From: Gnetum montanum
Taxonomy: Eukaryota > Streptophyta > Gnetopsida > Gnetales > Gnetaceae
Assembly: GCA_015680685.1 (NCBI GenBank)
Contig: MNCI01008104.1
Coordinates: 1-20,727 of the forward strand
DNA: 20,727 bases
Reading direction: 5' to 3'
The notes below the pieces were generated by a model that was given only the letters and a program-made list of their open reading frames with translations, had not been told where the DNA came from and made no database searches. The translations under genes and the position numbers were made by a program. This document shows positions 9,205-18,847 of this stretch, piece by piece. Positions within the stretch are counted from its first letter, which is position 1. Each line of letters opens with the position of its first letter.

Positions 9205-9983
9205 GTGCCAAGCTTCAATGGGATCCTTTTGAGGCTACTCATATTGATGCTCTCCCTGAATTGCCAAGAAATGTTGAACAAGTCCCTAGGAAGATTTACA
9301 ATGCAGTTTCTGGCTGCGTTGTACAAAATGCTAAGTCCCTCTGGACTTGTAGGTGTTCAATTGAGTACCTATGGAATGAGGTGTACTCATTGAAGGAAAA
9401 ATTGGTGAAGGAGAGAGAAGAGAAGAGGGATCTTCAATCTCATTATGATTTTGCTACTGCTAGGCTTTTTGGTGATAGTACTTGGCGCACGTCTGAGATC
9501 ACCTATGCACATTACTGGACAATTTTGAATAGCAAAGTTCAGGAAACACAGGATTTAGCTGAACAAAGGGTAGAAATGGATTTACTAAATAGGAAATGCC
9601 ATGATTGAAAATATTTTGCTGCTAAGGTACATAAGTGGGATCAAGATCAAAAGGATCACAAGAACCAGTACAAGAAGTGGTTAAAGGAGGAATCAGTTGA
9701 ACATCACTGGAAGAAAATGTTCATTGATGGACTAGGCTTACGTCCTGCTTATGATAGGTTTGCTGAGTGCACTGAAGTGGAGGGATCTCCTAAGAGAACC
9801 ATTACCACTGCTTCCAGGGAGGCTTTGACAGGCATGTTCTCTCTTGAGTGCCCTGCCTAAACCTTGGTGGACAAGGGTAAAACCTTGGCCGGTGTTGACC
9901 TTGGTCTAGAAGAGGATTGGGAAAATGTACCTGAGGAGGAGATTTTATGGTGCTTGGAGGCTAGTCTCAGGCCTCCTTCACCT

Positions 9984-10126
9984 GTGAGTGTTTTATTCTA
10001 GTGCTTACTTTTGTATGATTTTATTTTTTTAGTGTTAGTGTTACTGTTCATCTAGGTTTTATATTCATGAGTTGTTTTGGTATGTTTACCTGTTTGTTTG
10101 TTTTTTTTTTTTGTTCTGTTGTACAG
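9984..10126 (+). other. Probable last intron of antisense gene
   Basis: Donor CCT|GTGAGTG and acceptor GTTGTACAG, preceded by a T run at about 10100-10112, are strong. However, phase-0 joining gives TAA at 10133. The open frame that follows (HGNDEASPNG ... PPPSTDV, stop 10215-10217) would need a shift, so either the gene ends early or a small indel has occurred. Confidence 0.45.
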
Positions 10127-10217
10127 ACATGGTAATGATGAGGCTAGCCCCAATGGAGTAGGAGTGGATAATATGGAGGATTGTGGGGACCAGCCCCCTC
10201 CTAGTACTGATGTGTGA

Positions 10218-10600
10218 GCTAACTATTAGTCTAGTTTTAGCTACTAAATGTTTTGGATTTTTGATGTTTAATGGAAATGTATGAGGATAAATGTAATGAC
10301 ATGGATTTAATCATGGCATAATGTGTTGGCATTCTATTTCCATGTCGACGTTCAATATCATATATATATATATATATATACATACATATACATATTGTTG
10401 TTTTTCTTATTTTCTTAGGTATATTGTGAACATATGCATGTAGTTGAATGTAAAATGAGATTCCAAAATGTAGAATGAAATGTAAGGAAAATATTTGTAA
10501 AAGGACAAGTAATGAGAATGAATGAACTAAAATTGCAACTTGTGACATGTAAATGAAAATTTGACATAACGTAACGAGAGTTTGTAAATTTGTAACATAC
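10218..10600. other. AT-rich 3' flank of antisense gene
   Basis: No coding frame was found. The 103-residue minus frame at 10237-10548 runs through a TA microsatellite and is compositional. This is probably 3' untranslated or spacer DNA of the element. Confidence 0.5.
10361..10380. repeat. TA microsatellite
   Basis: Ten TA units, followed by an imperfect catacatatacatat extension to about 10395. Confidence 0.95.
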
Positions 10601-10608
10601 TAAGCTCT

Positions 10609-10910
10609 AGTTTAAGGCCATTTCGGGTTGTGCATATTAGTTTAGAGTCATGGTAGACCGTTGTATCTGTGTTGAAAGAAAGAAAGAGGGATTATTAGTT
10701 TTAGGCCATAGTGGGCCATAAGCAATAGTAGTTTTGGGAAACTTAAAAGGAACCGGCCATTTCTGATCATGGCTAGTTTAACGTCATTATGGACATTTGC
10801 TAGTATTTTAACGTCCTACTAGACAGTTGGTAGTTTAACGTCATTCCGAATGCTTGATAGTCTGCCCTAGTTATTGAGTTTTTTTTTTATCCTTCATAGT
10901 TTAACGTGAG
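10609..10910. repeat. Degenerate ~30-bp repeat array 3
   Basis: About eight units with core tagtttaacgtcat or tagttttaggccat begin near 10609, 10639, 10697, 10730, 10775, 10802, 10832 and 10898. Most steps are near 30 bp or a multiple of it. Same orientation as arrays 1 and 2. It begins where the gag-protease frame ends. Confidence 0.7.
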
Positions 10911-11871
10911 GGATGGGGCATGTAGGTACGATCTTATACTCCCCTTCCCCTTCACTGGAGATGTCAAAAGGTAGCTCCGACCAAGAGACGCCAGCAGCAA
11001 TGGCTCCTATGTCTGTGACGTCTAGTGCTTCCTTAGTTCTAGTAGGATCCTGGGTTAACAGTTAGTTCGTGTCTTGAAGTGCACTCATGGTTTCTTGTTT
11101 AGGCTCAAAGAACTCAACCTCTGACCCTTGATCCATTTCCGAGTGTGGGGAAATAAGTGATGTTTTCATGTCCCCATGTATGATGATTTCACCACCCTCA
11201 TAAGGTAGGTGGATTTCTTGATGGATTGGTGAGGATACAGCTTTAAGTTGAGCTAACCAAGGTCGTCCTAGAATCAAATTGAAACCCAGCATTTCATCAA
11301 CTACTATGAATTCAACCGATGTGGGGAACTAGTCCCTTGCTACAAAATCCAACGTAATCATGCCTTTTACCATGACGCGGGAACCATTGAAGGATTTTAA
11401 AAAGGAAGTTGTTGTAGGCCATATTTTCTCTGTACGACCCAATTTTTCAATGACAGGAAAGGATATTACATTTGTTGCTGCACTGTCATCGACATGCACC
11501 CTACGTATTTTTAAGTGTTTAACTTGTATTGTTATGAACATAGGGGTTGTAGTGACCTCTCCCATTTTCTCATCTTGCTTAATATCATTGGCATGAAATT
11601 CTAGGGATGTAGGCCTCGATTCTTGAGGTTGTGGGGACAGCATTGCATAAATGGATGGCTCATTTGCGGGAAGGTCCTCACTAATAAGAATTGAAGTCAA
11701 CATATGCATGAGAGCTTCCCGATGTACCAGTGAGGTCATTACTAGATCGTACAAGCTTAAGGAGGTGTTATTTTGTTTCAAAGCCTTTGTGACTTTGGTC
11801 AATTCACTTGCTAGATCCTTACCACTTGGGACACTCTTGTCTATGGAGACTTGGTCTATTTGACCCAGCAT
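10907..11871 (-). pseudogene. Gypsy aspartic protease region, broken
   Basis: This is the protease part of the element's polyprotein, which would cleave Gag and Pol. The minus frame shows the typical start TPMFITIQVKHLKIRRVHVD, the active-site stretch DDSAATNVI (11470-11490; the family norm is D-T/S-G-A, so Gly is replaced by Ala) and the conserved hydrophobic LILGRPWL. It continues in frame past VSWSELPFD to array 3. Nonsense codons lie at 11329-11331 (TAG) and 11059-11061 (TAA). It shares one frame with gag upstream, as expected for a gag-pro fusion. The altered active site and stops make it non-functional. Confidence 0.88.
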
Positions 11872-14457
11872 TCGTATCTCTCATGGAGGGATTCTTGTGT
11901 TAGTAACTAGGGATGTTGATTTTGGGACACTGAGAGTGCCGGCATCCTTGTCTCAATGAATTGTGCTAGGCTCACTGGTGGATGGAACCATAGGAACAGC
12001 ATTTAGTGGTATGGGATTTAGCGGTCCTAATTTGTGCTCATGATGTTCCTTTTCTAGGTGCTCTCTTGTTAGCCTATCAACAAGGCGTTCTTGCAGAGGT
12101 CACAGGGGAACTGCAGGTAGTTGGATGTTAGGGTGTTTTGGTACCCATATCACAAAGGAAGTGGGTTGGGTTTCTGATGGCATGGTTGCTACTCCGACAG
12201 AAGGAGGTATGCGAACGACGAATGGTTTTTGTGGTGTGGGGAATGTGCATATGACGAAAGGGGTTTGGGGAGGTGTTGAGGTAGACGTAGTTTTAGAAGG
12301 GCTACAGATTACAAAAGGTTTTCAAGGAAGGCCTTGTAAATTGTCCACATGGATAGTGTTAATCACATATGGCGAGTCCTTAGTATTGAGAGGATCCTTG
12401 TAGACTCCCATGGGTTGGTTTTGGGGCTTTACTGGGTTTGCCTCATCAAATACTATTTCACCCCTATCAATCATGTGTTGTATATCTTATTTTCAGGTGA
12501 TGCAGTAGTCAGTTTCGTGCCCACACCATTGGTGATATTTGCAAAACCTGTCCAATCTAAAGCCTCTTGAAATGGGGGGCTAATCGATTTTTGCTAAAGT
12601 TGGGTTTTTAGCTAACTCAAAGAATCGATTGTGTTTTTGGGATGCCGTGGGGGAAATTTGTTTGTGTTTGATTAACCCAACCCTTAGAAGTTGATCTAAC
12701 AATTGTGATGGCTTCATAGGAAAGGGTGTATATTGGGTAGGATCTTTTTGTTCAAATATACAAGTGCGACCCACGTTTGTGGTTTTATTTGGGGAAGATT
12801 CAAGTGTAGGTGTAGGTGTGTTTCTTTCATAGTTGGTTGTAGCAGTGGGTTATTTTCCTTTCTATTCTGAATTATTAGGTTAGGCTATCTCCGCCACCTC
12901 TACCACCGTCGTTTTGGATTTATCTTTGTCTTTCCTTGTATGTTGGCTCCTAAAGGCTAAGTAAGTTGGGCCGTTACTTGCTTGTGCCGCCTCTTCTATG
13001 TTCTTAACTTGTGTGAATGCTTGAATCAAAGTACAGGCACTCAAATAATAAATTTTTGATTTAATGAAGTCATTCACGATAGCCTTAAGGATGGTAAGCA
13101 AGTATGTTTCAAGGATGGGATTGTGAAGTTCATTTAGGATTGCACTCCACCTTTGGATAAATTTTTGTACTGGCTCTAACGGCACTTGTTTAATCTAAAT
13201 CAGACTATCTAGTATGGCTTCAAGCTTTAAATTATATTTAAAATGGGTAACGAACTAATGTAACAAATCCTCCAGACAAGATATGGAGTTACAGGGTAAA
13301 GCTTAGTACCAATCTAAGGATTTTCTTGTCAAGGACATAGCAAATACATGTAGAATCACATGAGGCCAGGCCTGAAGCAATAGACATTCTAGTCAAAATG
13401 TCACCATATGGGCATTTGGATCTCCCTCTCCACTATATTTGGTTAGTTGAGGTAATGAGATTCCCTTTGGTAAAGTTAACGGTGGAACTGAAGGGTTGAT
13501 TGGATCATCTTGGTAGAAGTCCAACACTTTGACTTCCTCATTGTTTGCAATTTTTAGGTGCTTTACCTCCTTAGTTAATGAGTGCATCATTTTCTTTGTG
13601 TCTACCCACTCTTGGCTGGTAGGTAGACCAGCTTGTTGAGTAGATTGCAANATGACACCCTAAATGTGTTGGGCTAAAGTAATCAGAGGTGCTCCATGGG
13701 TTTGTACTTGCGGTATGTCGTGGGTGGACATGGAAGCTGGTATAACTAATGGCATCCTAATTAATTGAGGTTATAAGATTGATCCTACATTAGTTTGAGG
13801 AGGGAGTAACATGGTGATTGGAGGTATGATGGAGATGGAAGTATCAGATTGAATGTTGGGCATGGAGGAGGTGGGAATGGAAGTGGGTACTTCCTGTAGA
13901 GAGACTGGTGCTCGAGTGTTTGTAGATAAAGAAGGAAGTATGGTTTCTTCTAGGAAAGGTTGGAATAATGGGTTTGTATGGGCATGAGTACTGATGGTAT
14001 GGTATGAATCCCCATGCTCAGATTGGGCTGCAAAGTCATCTTCCTCATCTGCACTCTGAGGCTCTAATGGAGATGGTTGTAAGGCTTGATTCCTTGCCAT
14101 GAGAATCTGAGATATGAGTCGATGATGGGGCTCGGAAAGGGGGATTATGTCAAATGCTAAGGGAGTGAACTCACATCCTCCCTTGTAAATGAGCTCATAG
14201 TTTTTCTTTACTTCTCTTTCTATACAGTCAATAGGCAAGTTGGCTTGAATCTTCACACAAATGAAGTTATATTGTTCTAGTGTGAGGATTGCGTAGGTAG
14301 GATCCTTGCCCTGTAGCCTAAGTGACTAGCAAGTTGGACCTTGAGGGTTTATCACTTTAATGATAGTTATGGGTTCTGTCACAGTCACAGGGTTTGAGGT
14401 CCTAGCCCCAAAGTCAAAGATCTATAGTGTCACTATGTTGACCTGGGAAGATTCCAT
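11872..14457 (-). pseudogene. Tat-type gypsy gag, broken
   Basis: Gag forms the particle that packages element RNA. The chosen ATG (14455-14457, MESSQVNIVTL) directly follows the leader repeats. All large blocks (14457, 14256, 13650, 13185 and 12774 ends) share one frame, which runs on into protease. The N-terminal part is Pro/Ser-rich. The capsid-like domain spans 13650-12880 (SLPQLTKYSGEGDPNAH, then SLTRKSLDWY and PVQKFIQRW). A knuckle-like motif, CKYHQWCGHETDYC, lies at 12502-12543, the form usual in Tat elements. About a dozen nonsense codons interrupt it, two within the first 45 codons. A single N lies at 13651. It is a decayed but colinear copy. Confidence 0.9.
13651..13651. other. Ambiguous base inside gag
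   Basis: A single N in gag; the reading frame is kept across it, so it may be only an unresolved base rather than a large gap. Confidence 0.6.
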
Positions 14458-14462
14458 AGTGG

Positions 14463-14630
14463 CATGAGTGAGCTAGCTTGACAAGCTGAGCGTGAGTATG
14501 CTAGCTTGACAAGCTGAGCATGAATAAGCTAGCTTGACAAGCTGGGCATGAGTAAGCTAGCTTGACAAGCTGGGCATGAGTAAGGCTGCTTGACAAGCTG
14601 AGCATGAGTAAGCTAGCTTGACAAGCTGGG
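14463..14630. repeat. Six tandem 28-bp repeats in the gag leader
   Basis: There are exactly six units of 28 bp, consensus catgagtaagctagcttg plus acaagctggg, with few differences between units. Each unit has the palindrome AAGCTAGCTT and the near-palindrome GCTTGACAAGC, so single strands could fold. On the minus (element sense) strand the array lies between the primer binding site and the gag ATG, 5 bp before that ATG. Four units present an upstream ATG followed by a six-codon frame ending in TAG. Confidence 0.95.
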
Positions 14631-14942
14631 CATGTAACAGGTAAGATGCAGTCGGTCGACAGTGGTGGTGGGAACATTACTTAGTAAGCTGCCTATGAAG
14701 TGTCTCGTTTAAGCAACCTGTATACAATGTTTGGGTTCTGATAATGCAATTACAGAGTTTGGAGTGCTGGCTGTAACGTAAGAGTTTTGCAAGGTTGTAC
14801 GCTCAATTAATTTAGCGTGAGAAAACTAGGATGCTCTTGAGCAATCTAGGCTTGAGCAAGCTTAGCTTGAGTTTCGGCACCTGGTCTACGCAGCGTTTAA
14901 AAGGTAGTGTAATCAACATTTTGATGGGATGGTAAAAAAGTA
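14631..14942 (-). other. Untranslated leader of main element
   Basis: Non-coding DNA between the 28-bp repeats and the primer binding site. It holds further loose copies of the repeat words, such as gcttgagcaagcttagcttgag around 14850-14871. Confidence 0.6.
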
Positions 14943-14961
14943 GGATCTTCTTCTAGTGCCA
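14943..14961 (-). promoter_or_regulatory. Primer binding site of main element
   Basis: Minus-strand TGGCACTAGAAGAAGATCC begins with TGG, which pairs with the CCA end of a tRNA, and lies 8 bp inside the LTR edge. The TGGCRCTAGAAG form is familiar from plant gypsy elements. I do not assign the tRNA. Confidence 0.65.
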
Positions 14962-15466
14962 ATTTACTCTGTTGACTGAAATCTTCGATGTGAGGCTGGA
15001 AGGGAAAAACAAATGCCGAGAGATCACCGAAGAGACACAACCGACCCTACCTTCACATGAGGACAAGCTGGAAAAGAAAATAAAGGCAGAGTTCCTTGGA
15101 TGGTCTACATGAAAATCAACCAAGGACTTCCCCAAGCATAAGCTATGGCTTGCGTTGTGGTTATCGTAACTAGTGACGTACGAAATGTAAACAAAGCATA
15201 TACAGAAGCGTAAAATAAATCAAAATAGAGCAAAAAATGTAATGGAAGGAAATAATGAAACTATATTGTATTGCTTAACAAAAAAGTGCATCAGTCAAAG
15301 CGTAGTTGCATGTGTGGATGGCAAGTCAAGCGCCAAGCCCCGAAGTGATGTGCTTACAGGTACTTGGATGCTAAGAGTCACGTGCGCCCGTGCGTCCAAA
15401 GTTGCTAGTCAATGCTCCTAAAGCTATCAACCTTCAAAATTACCAACCTCGTTTATGTGAATGGAT

Positions 15467-15480
15467 GGGGTATTTATAAG
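15467..15480 (-). promoter_or_regulatory. LTR TATA box
   Basis: Minus-strand CTTATAAATACCCC is a typical plant TATA box. Transcription would start about 30 bp to the left and include the R-U5 part, the primer binding site and the 28-bp repeats. Confidence 0.65.
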
Positions 15481-15939
15481 GTTTGGCTAGGCTTGGGTAC
15501 GGAACTCATGGATGGAATCAAAGGCTGAGAAATGAGAGGAAAATGGATCATGTGACAGGTGTTTGATGGACAGCTATGTGTGAATTGGACATGTGTAGGC
15601 AGGCTACGTTCTTGACTGAATGCACTGTATCTTACATTGTGTATTGGGTTATGCAAGCTAGCTTATGCCCATAGGAGCAGATACAATTTGGAGCATAAGA
15701 GCTTGACAAGCTCACAAATGATGAAAATTTACAAAAATGAGTGTACAACAAGAGAAATTGACTCTGGCTCGCTTGGAACTTCTCGATCGATGGATTGATT
15801 GCTGTAGGGTGCCGATGCAAGTGGTTTTGTGGCTGTTTGAGGCATCTCTATTTCACCAAAGCTTCTAGCATGAGTTTATTTTGTCTTAGTGTGTCCTTAG
15901 CATGTTTTTTGCATGCTTTTGACTGGGCGTGATTAGTAC

Positions 15940-16605
15940 TCACGTTGTACTCACGCTGCCAGCATGACCTCAGCATTACCTGGGCATGAGTAAGATGAAA
16001 ATGATACATGTCACACAAATTTTTGCTCTTTGAAGCCTATTCTTTAAGTGCAATGATTTCCTGACTGTGGTTGACCCTAAGAGTTATCTGCATGTTCAAA
16101 AATGAGCTTGGGTATGCCTTGATTTGAGCCACTTTTGGTAGCTCATGTTGGACTCACGTTGTCAATGTGACCTCAACGTAAGCTCAGCGTGAGCAACAAA
16201 ATCTATGTGATTTTGGACCTGAAATCCAAAATTATGGAGGTTAGGACTTGAAGTAGTCATCAATGGACCTTGAGGATGACTTACACCTTTGACATCAGAC
16301 CATTTTGACTTGATTTTAAGGCTCTTGGAGTTGCTCACACTAGACTCACGCTGCCAGCATGAGCTGAATGTGACCTGAGCGTGACCAAGAAAATTTGTGT
16401 AATCTGGCCTGAAATCTGAACTCCCGAATGCTGAAACTTGAAGTGGACAAGAGTGGCCCTATGAAGATAACTTGCATCCTCATATTGGATAGTTTTTGAC
16501 TTAATATTGGAGTCATTGGAGTTTCTCACACTGAGGGCAAGCCGGCTTGATAAGCCCAGCGTGACTTCCATGCCTTAGTCAAATTTTTGCCTCCCAAAAG
16601 CTCAA
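15940..16605. repeat. Diverged ~191-bp tandem repeats in the LTR
   Basis: Copies begin near 15940, 16142, 16333 and 16524 (steps of about 202, 191 and 191; the last is partial). The best pair, 16142-16332 and 16333-16523, shares ctcacRctgccagcatgag-like heads, ctgaaatc, acttgaagtRg and tttttgactt/ttggag tails in the same order. Unit heads reuse words of the 28-bp leader repeat. Confidence 0.65.
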
Positions 16606-16640
16606 AAGGCTCTGAGTTGTTCTCATTTCAAAGTGTTAGG

Positions 16641-16869
16641 CCAAAATTAGTGGTGTTTTAGCTACCACTATTGATACTAATCATATGGTTGTGGTGGAGT
16701 TTTTCTTGGATAATATTTCTATTGTTGGTGGAACTACCTAAAATTACCTTGAGGATAAGGTAATCTTCAAGATTTTTTCCTTTGTATTAGTCATGGATTC
16801 AAAGCATACACCCCCAGACTCCTATAAATGTGACACTATGGAGTAATATCCCTTAGGATGTTCATACTA
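16641..16869. other. Junction zone, unassigned
   Basis: DNA between the Tat-type LTR and the Athila-like gag remnant. No gene or clear element end was seen. Confidence 0.4.
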
Positions 16870-18686
16870 GTATATGTCACATCCACCATCATCATCTAAT
16901 TCACTTTCTGCAACTTCTTTTATTATGGCAATCTTGCCCTTACTTTTTTGATAAGCACATTCAACTTCCTTGCACCTCCTACACTCCTGATTACTACCTT
17001 ATTCTTTATACTCTTCAACAATTTTTAGGATAGCTTGAAATATGCTATCCATGGAGCCCCATAACTGATCAACCTTGGCCGTAATTTCAAATTGAAATTT
17101 TTAGAGTGGCAAGATTTTCCTATTCATCATCTCATTAGGTGTAGATTCTTCCTCACTGTCACAAAATCAAACCTCCCTCTTATGAATGGAAGGATCACAA
17201 TTATATTCTTCTGCACTTTATGTTTTTCTTAATTCATCCTACTCCTTAGCTACTTGCTCAATTAGTCTTCATATCTGATGGACACCTAATTCTAACAGTC
17301 ACCCTTGGGCATAGACACCAAGGGTTCCCTTCATTTCTGATCAAAGCCTGTATACAATGTGGTGAAGTTGATTCAGTTGAGAATAATCATGGCCAGGACA
17401 TTTGTGCTTTGAGGAATAGTATCAACCAATGGCAGCATCCAAGGGTTCATGTATTCCTTGTTTCCATCCTTGGATTTGCCTTCTCAAGTTGGACACTCTA
17501 GAGTATGTTTGATATTTATCATTAAATAATTTTAGCATGGTACTCCATCATCTGATAGATTCTAGCTCTAAGGACTGGTACCAATTCTCTACTTCTTTGA
17601 TGAGTGTCCTTGGAGATAACTTAAGTTTTTGCCACTCATCTCTATGTTTTGAAAGGCACATGCATCTTGAAAAGCTTGGATATTATTTTGTAGATCAGAG
17701 TTATATCCCCTTTCAAATTGACAAATATTGTTCATGTTTAGCCTTATGATCTAACTAACCTTCACGTGTCTTGTTCGAATTCATACTGCCTCTACAATAT
17801 TAAGCATACTTCGTGTACCAAGAAAATCGAGACCATGATGATGGTGCCTACGATGCCCTCTACTACCTCTTTGTTCATGGCAATGTGGCTCTCTTAAATG
17901 TCTGCATCCTTGATCTTTCCTTGCCCAATGATCCCTTCAATCATTTTGGTCCCATCGATCATTTTGATCACCTCCATCATAGTCTCACCTCCTATGATCA
18001 TGGTCAAAGCTAGAAGAAGATGATGATGATGAAGGTGAAGAGGAAGAAGGACTAGCACCATCATGATGTTTGCTACCCTCTCTTCAGTGATCATAGCCAT
18101 GATCATGATCTTATTTCTTGTCCACATCCTTACCTTGGTTTGCCTCTTTAGATCCTTCTTTTTTATTGGATCCATTCTTACCAAAATTAGGATTGTAAAT
18201 AGTGGATTATAGTTTTTGGCTTTGACCTCCTTCACTAAACTCAAACAAAGGAATTTCACTAAATGGGAAACCCCTAGAGAAGGGTTCCCTACCATCTTTT
18301 TGGTACAATAGGAATGGGGAATCATTAAATCCTTTTCCCTTTGCAAACTCATGATGTTGTTCTAGCTATCAATCCAATGGACGTTGTGCCTCAGTAGGAC
18401 AATAATCCCTACCATCACTATTTTGCACAACATACTCAACATGAAGTTCCTGGAGACCCCATTGTATAAGAATTTGGTGGAGCATTGCAAGAATGGATTG
18501 GTTGGGTGGCAACACAATGCTGCCCTCCATGTCATACCACCATAGTTATTCATCCTAATGTAATATTAAGGTGAAATTGGGCACATACTCATCAAGATGA
18601 GCATATACCACTCAATATTGCTAAGGCATCGACTAATGATCTGCATCAGACATGGATGGAGAAGCACTCTTGTGAGAAGAAGACAT
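16870..18686 (-). pseudogene. Athila-like gypsy gag remnant
   Basis: Minus-strand frames start at an ATG (18684-18686, MSSSHKSASPSMSDADH) and run through stretches rich in Asp, His, Ser and Arg (17870-18100). At about 17330-17640 comes a gag-type domain: VENWYQSLELESI, LFNDKYQTYSRVSNLRRQI and KCPGHDYSQLNQLHHIVYRL, a layout like Athila capsid. Further left is a charged stretch (VDQLWGSMDSIFQAI, about 17030-17085). Many stops and shifts make it far more decayed than the main element. No protease or polymerase follows before the Tat LTR, so the element is truncated. The Met-rich open frame at 17894-18352 is a shadow frame. Confidence 0.6.
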
Positions 18687-18827
18687 TTTCAATGAGATGA
18701 TAAAAATGTAGTGTGCTTTTAAATTTGTGTTGTAGTAATTGTAAAATATGATATGACTCTAAGGTTCATTCCAAAGATTTTGAATGATTTCCCCTAGATC
18801 CTAGATAGTGCACAAAACAACCAAAAT

Positions 18828-18846
18828 GTCCCCAACAATGACGGCA
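18828..18846 (-). promoter_or_regulatory. Degenerate Asp-tRNA-type primer binding site
   Basis: Minus-strand TGCCGTCATTGTTGGGGAC matches the Athila-type site TGGCGCCGTTGCCGGGGAC at 14 of 19 bases. Four of the five differences are C-to-T or G-to-A. It lies 1 bp inside the inferred LTR edge and about 140 bp before the gag ATG. Confidence 0.7.
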
Positions 18847-18847
18847 A

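Larger units (their letters stand above)
7039..10217 (+). pseudogene. Intron-containing aORF-like gene inside the element, antisense, broken
   Basis: The likely coding pieces are 7039-7457, 7537-7808, 7935-8808, 8891-9100, 9205-9983 and perhaps 10127-10217. The introns at 7458-7536, 7809-7934, 8809-8890 and 9101-9204 all have GT..AG ends (GTATGT, GTAAAT, GTATGT, GTATGT donors), and each rejoins the frame in phase. A fifth, 9984-10126, has good signals but joins to an early stop. Exon 3 contains VSGVNVSFHLTAEFLFDLF followed by GMP, resembling the core of the 'putative plant transposon protein' aORFs of Tat elements; a plant-mobile-domain relation is an alternative. Exon 5 has a charged, probable coiled-coil stretch (SLKEKLVKEREEKRDLQ). 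Lesions are TAA 8321, TAG 8953, TGA 9606, TAA 9858 and a frameshift near 8645. Function is unknown. The gene runs opposite to the retrotransposon and lies between its protease and reverse transcriptase. Confidence 0.7.
14970..16640 (-). mobile_element. 5' LTR of the Tat-type element
   Basis: The inner edge (minus-strand end TCAACA, plus TGTTGACTG at 14970) lies right before the primer binding site. The segment carries a TATA box at 15467-15480 and no coding frame. The outer edge is uncertain: it should lie between about 16600 and 16870, where Athila-like coding remains begin. The U3 part contains diverged ~191-bp repeats. No matching 3' LTR was recognised in the left part of the window. Confidence 0.6.

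Noticed and set aside
10237-10548. 103-residue minus-strand frame
   Set aside because: It runs through the TA microsatellite and has no recognisable domain.
5911-10600. Ogre-type intron between protease and reverse transcriptase
   Set aside because: Ogre elements have a sense-strand intron in this area, but here the insert is about 5 kb and carries a spliced plus-strand gene; no clear minus-strand splice pair joining the two Pol parts was seen.
11360-11863. Plus-strand frames of 78 and 70 residues
   Set aside because: They lie opposite the protease coding region and are its shadows.
14463-14630. CRISPR-like array of 28-bp repeats
   Set aside because: The units are directly adjacent with no spacers, and the setting is a plant retrotransposon leader.
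17894-18352. 152-residue Met- and His-rich minus-strand frame
   Set aside because: It is a shadow of the gag N-terminal region; the frame continuing from the ATG at 18686 has the Asp/Ser/Arg-rich content expected there.
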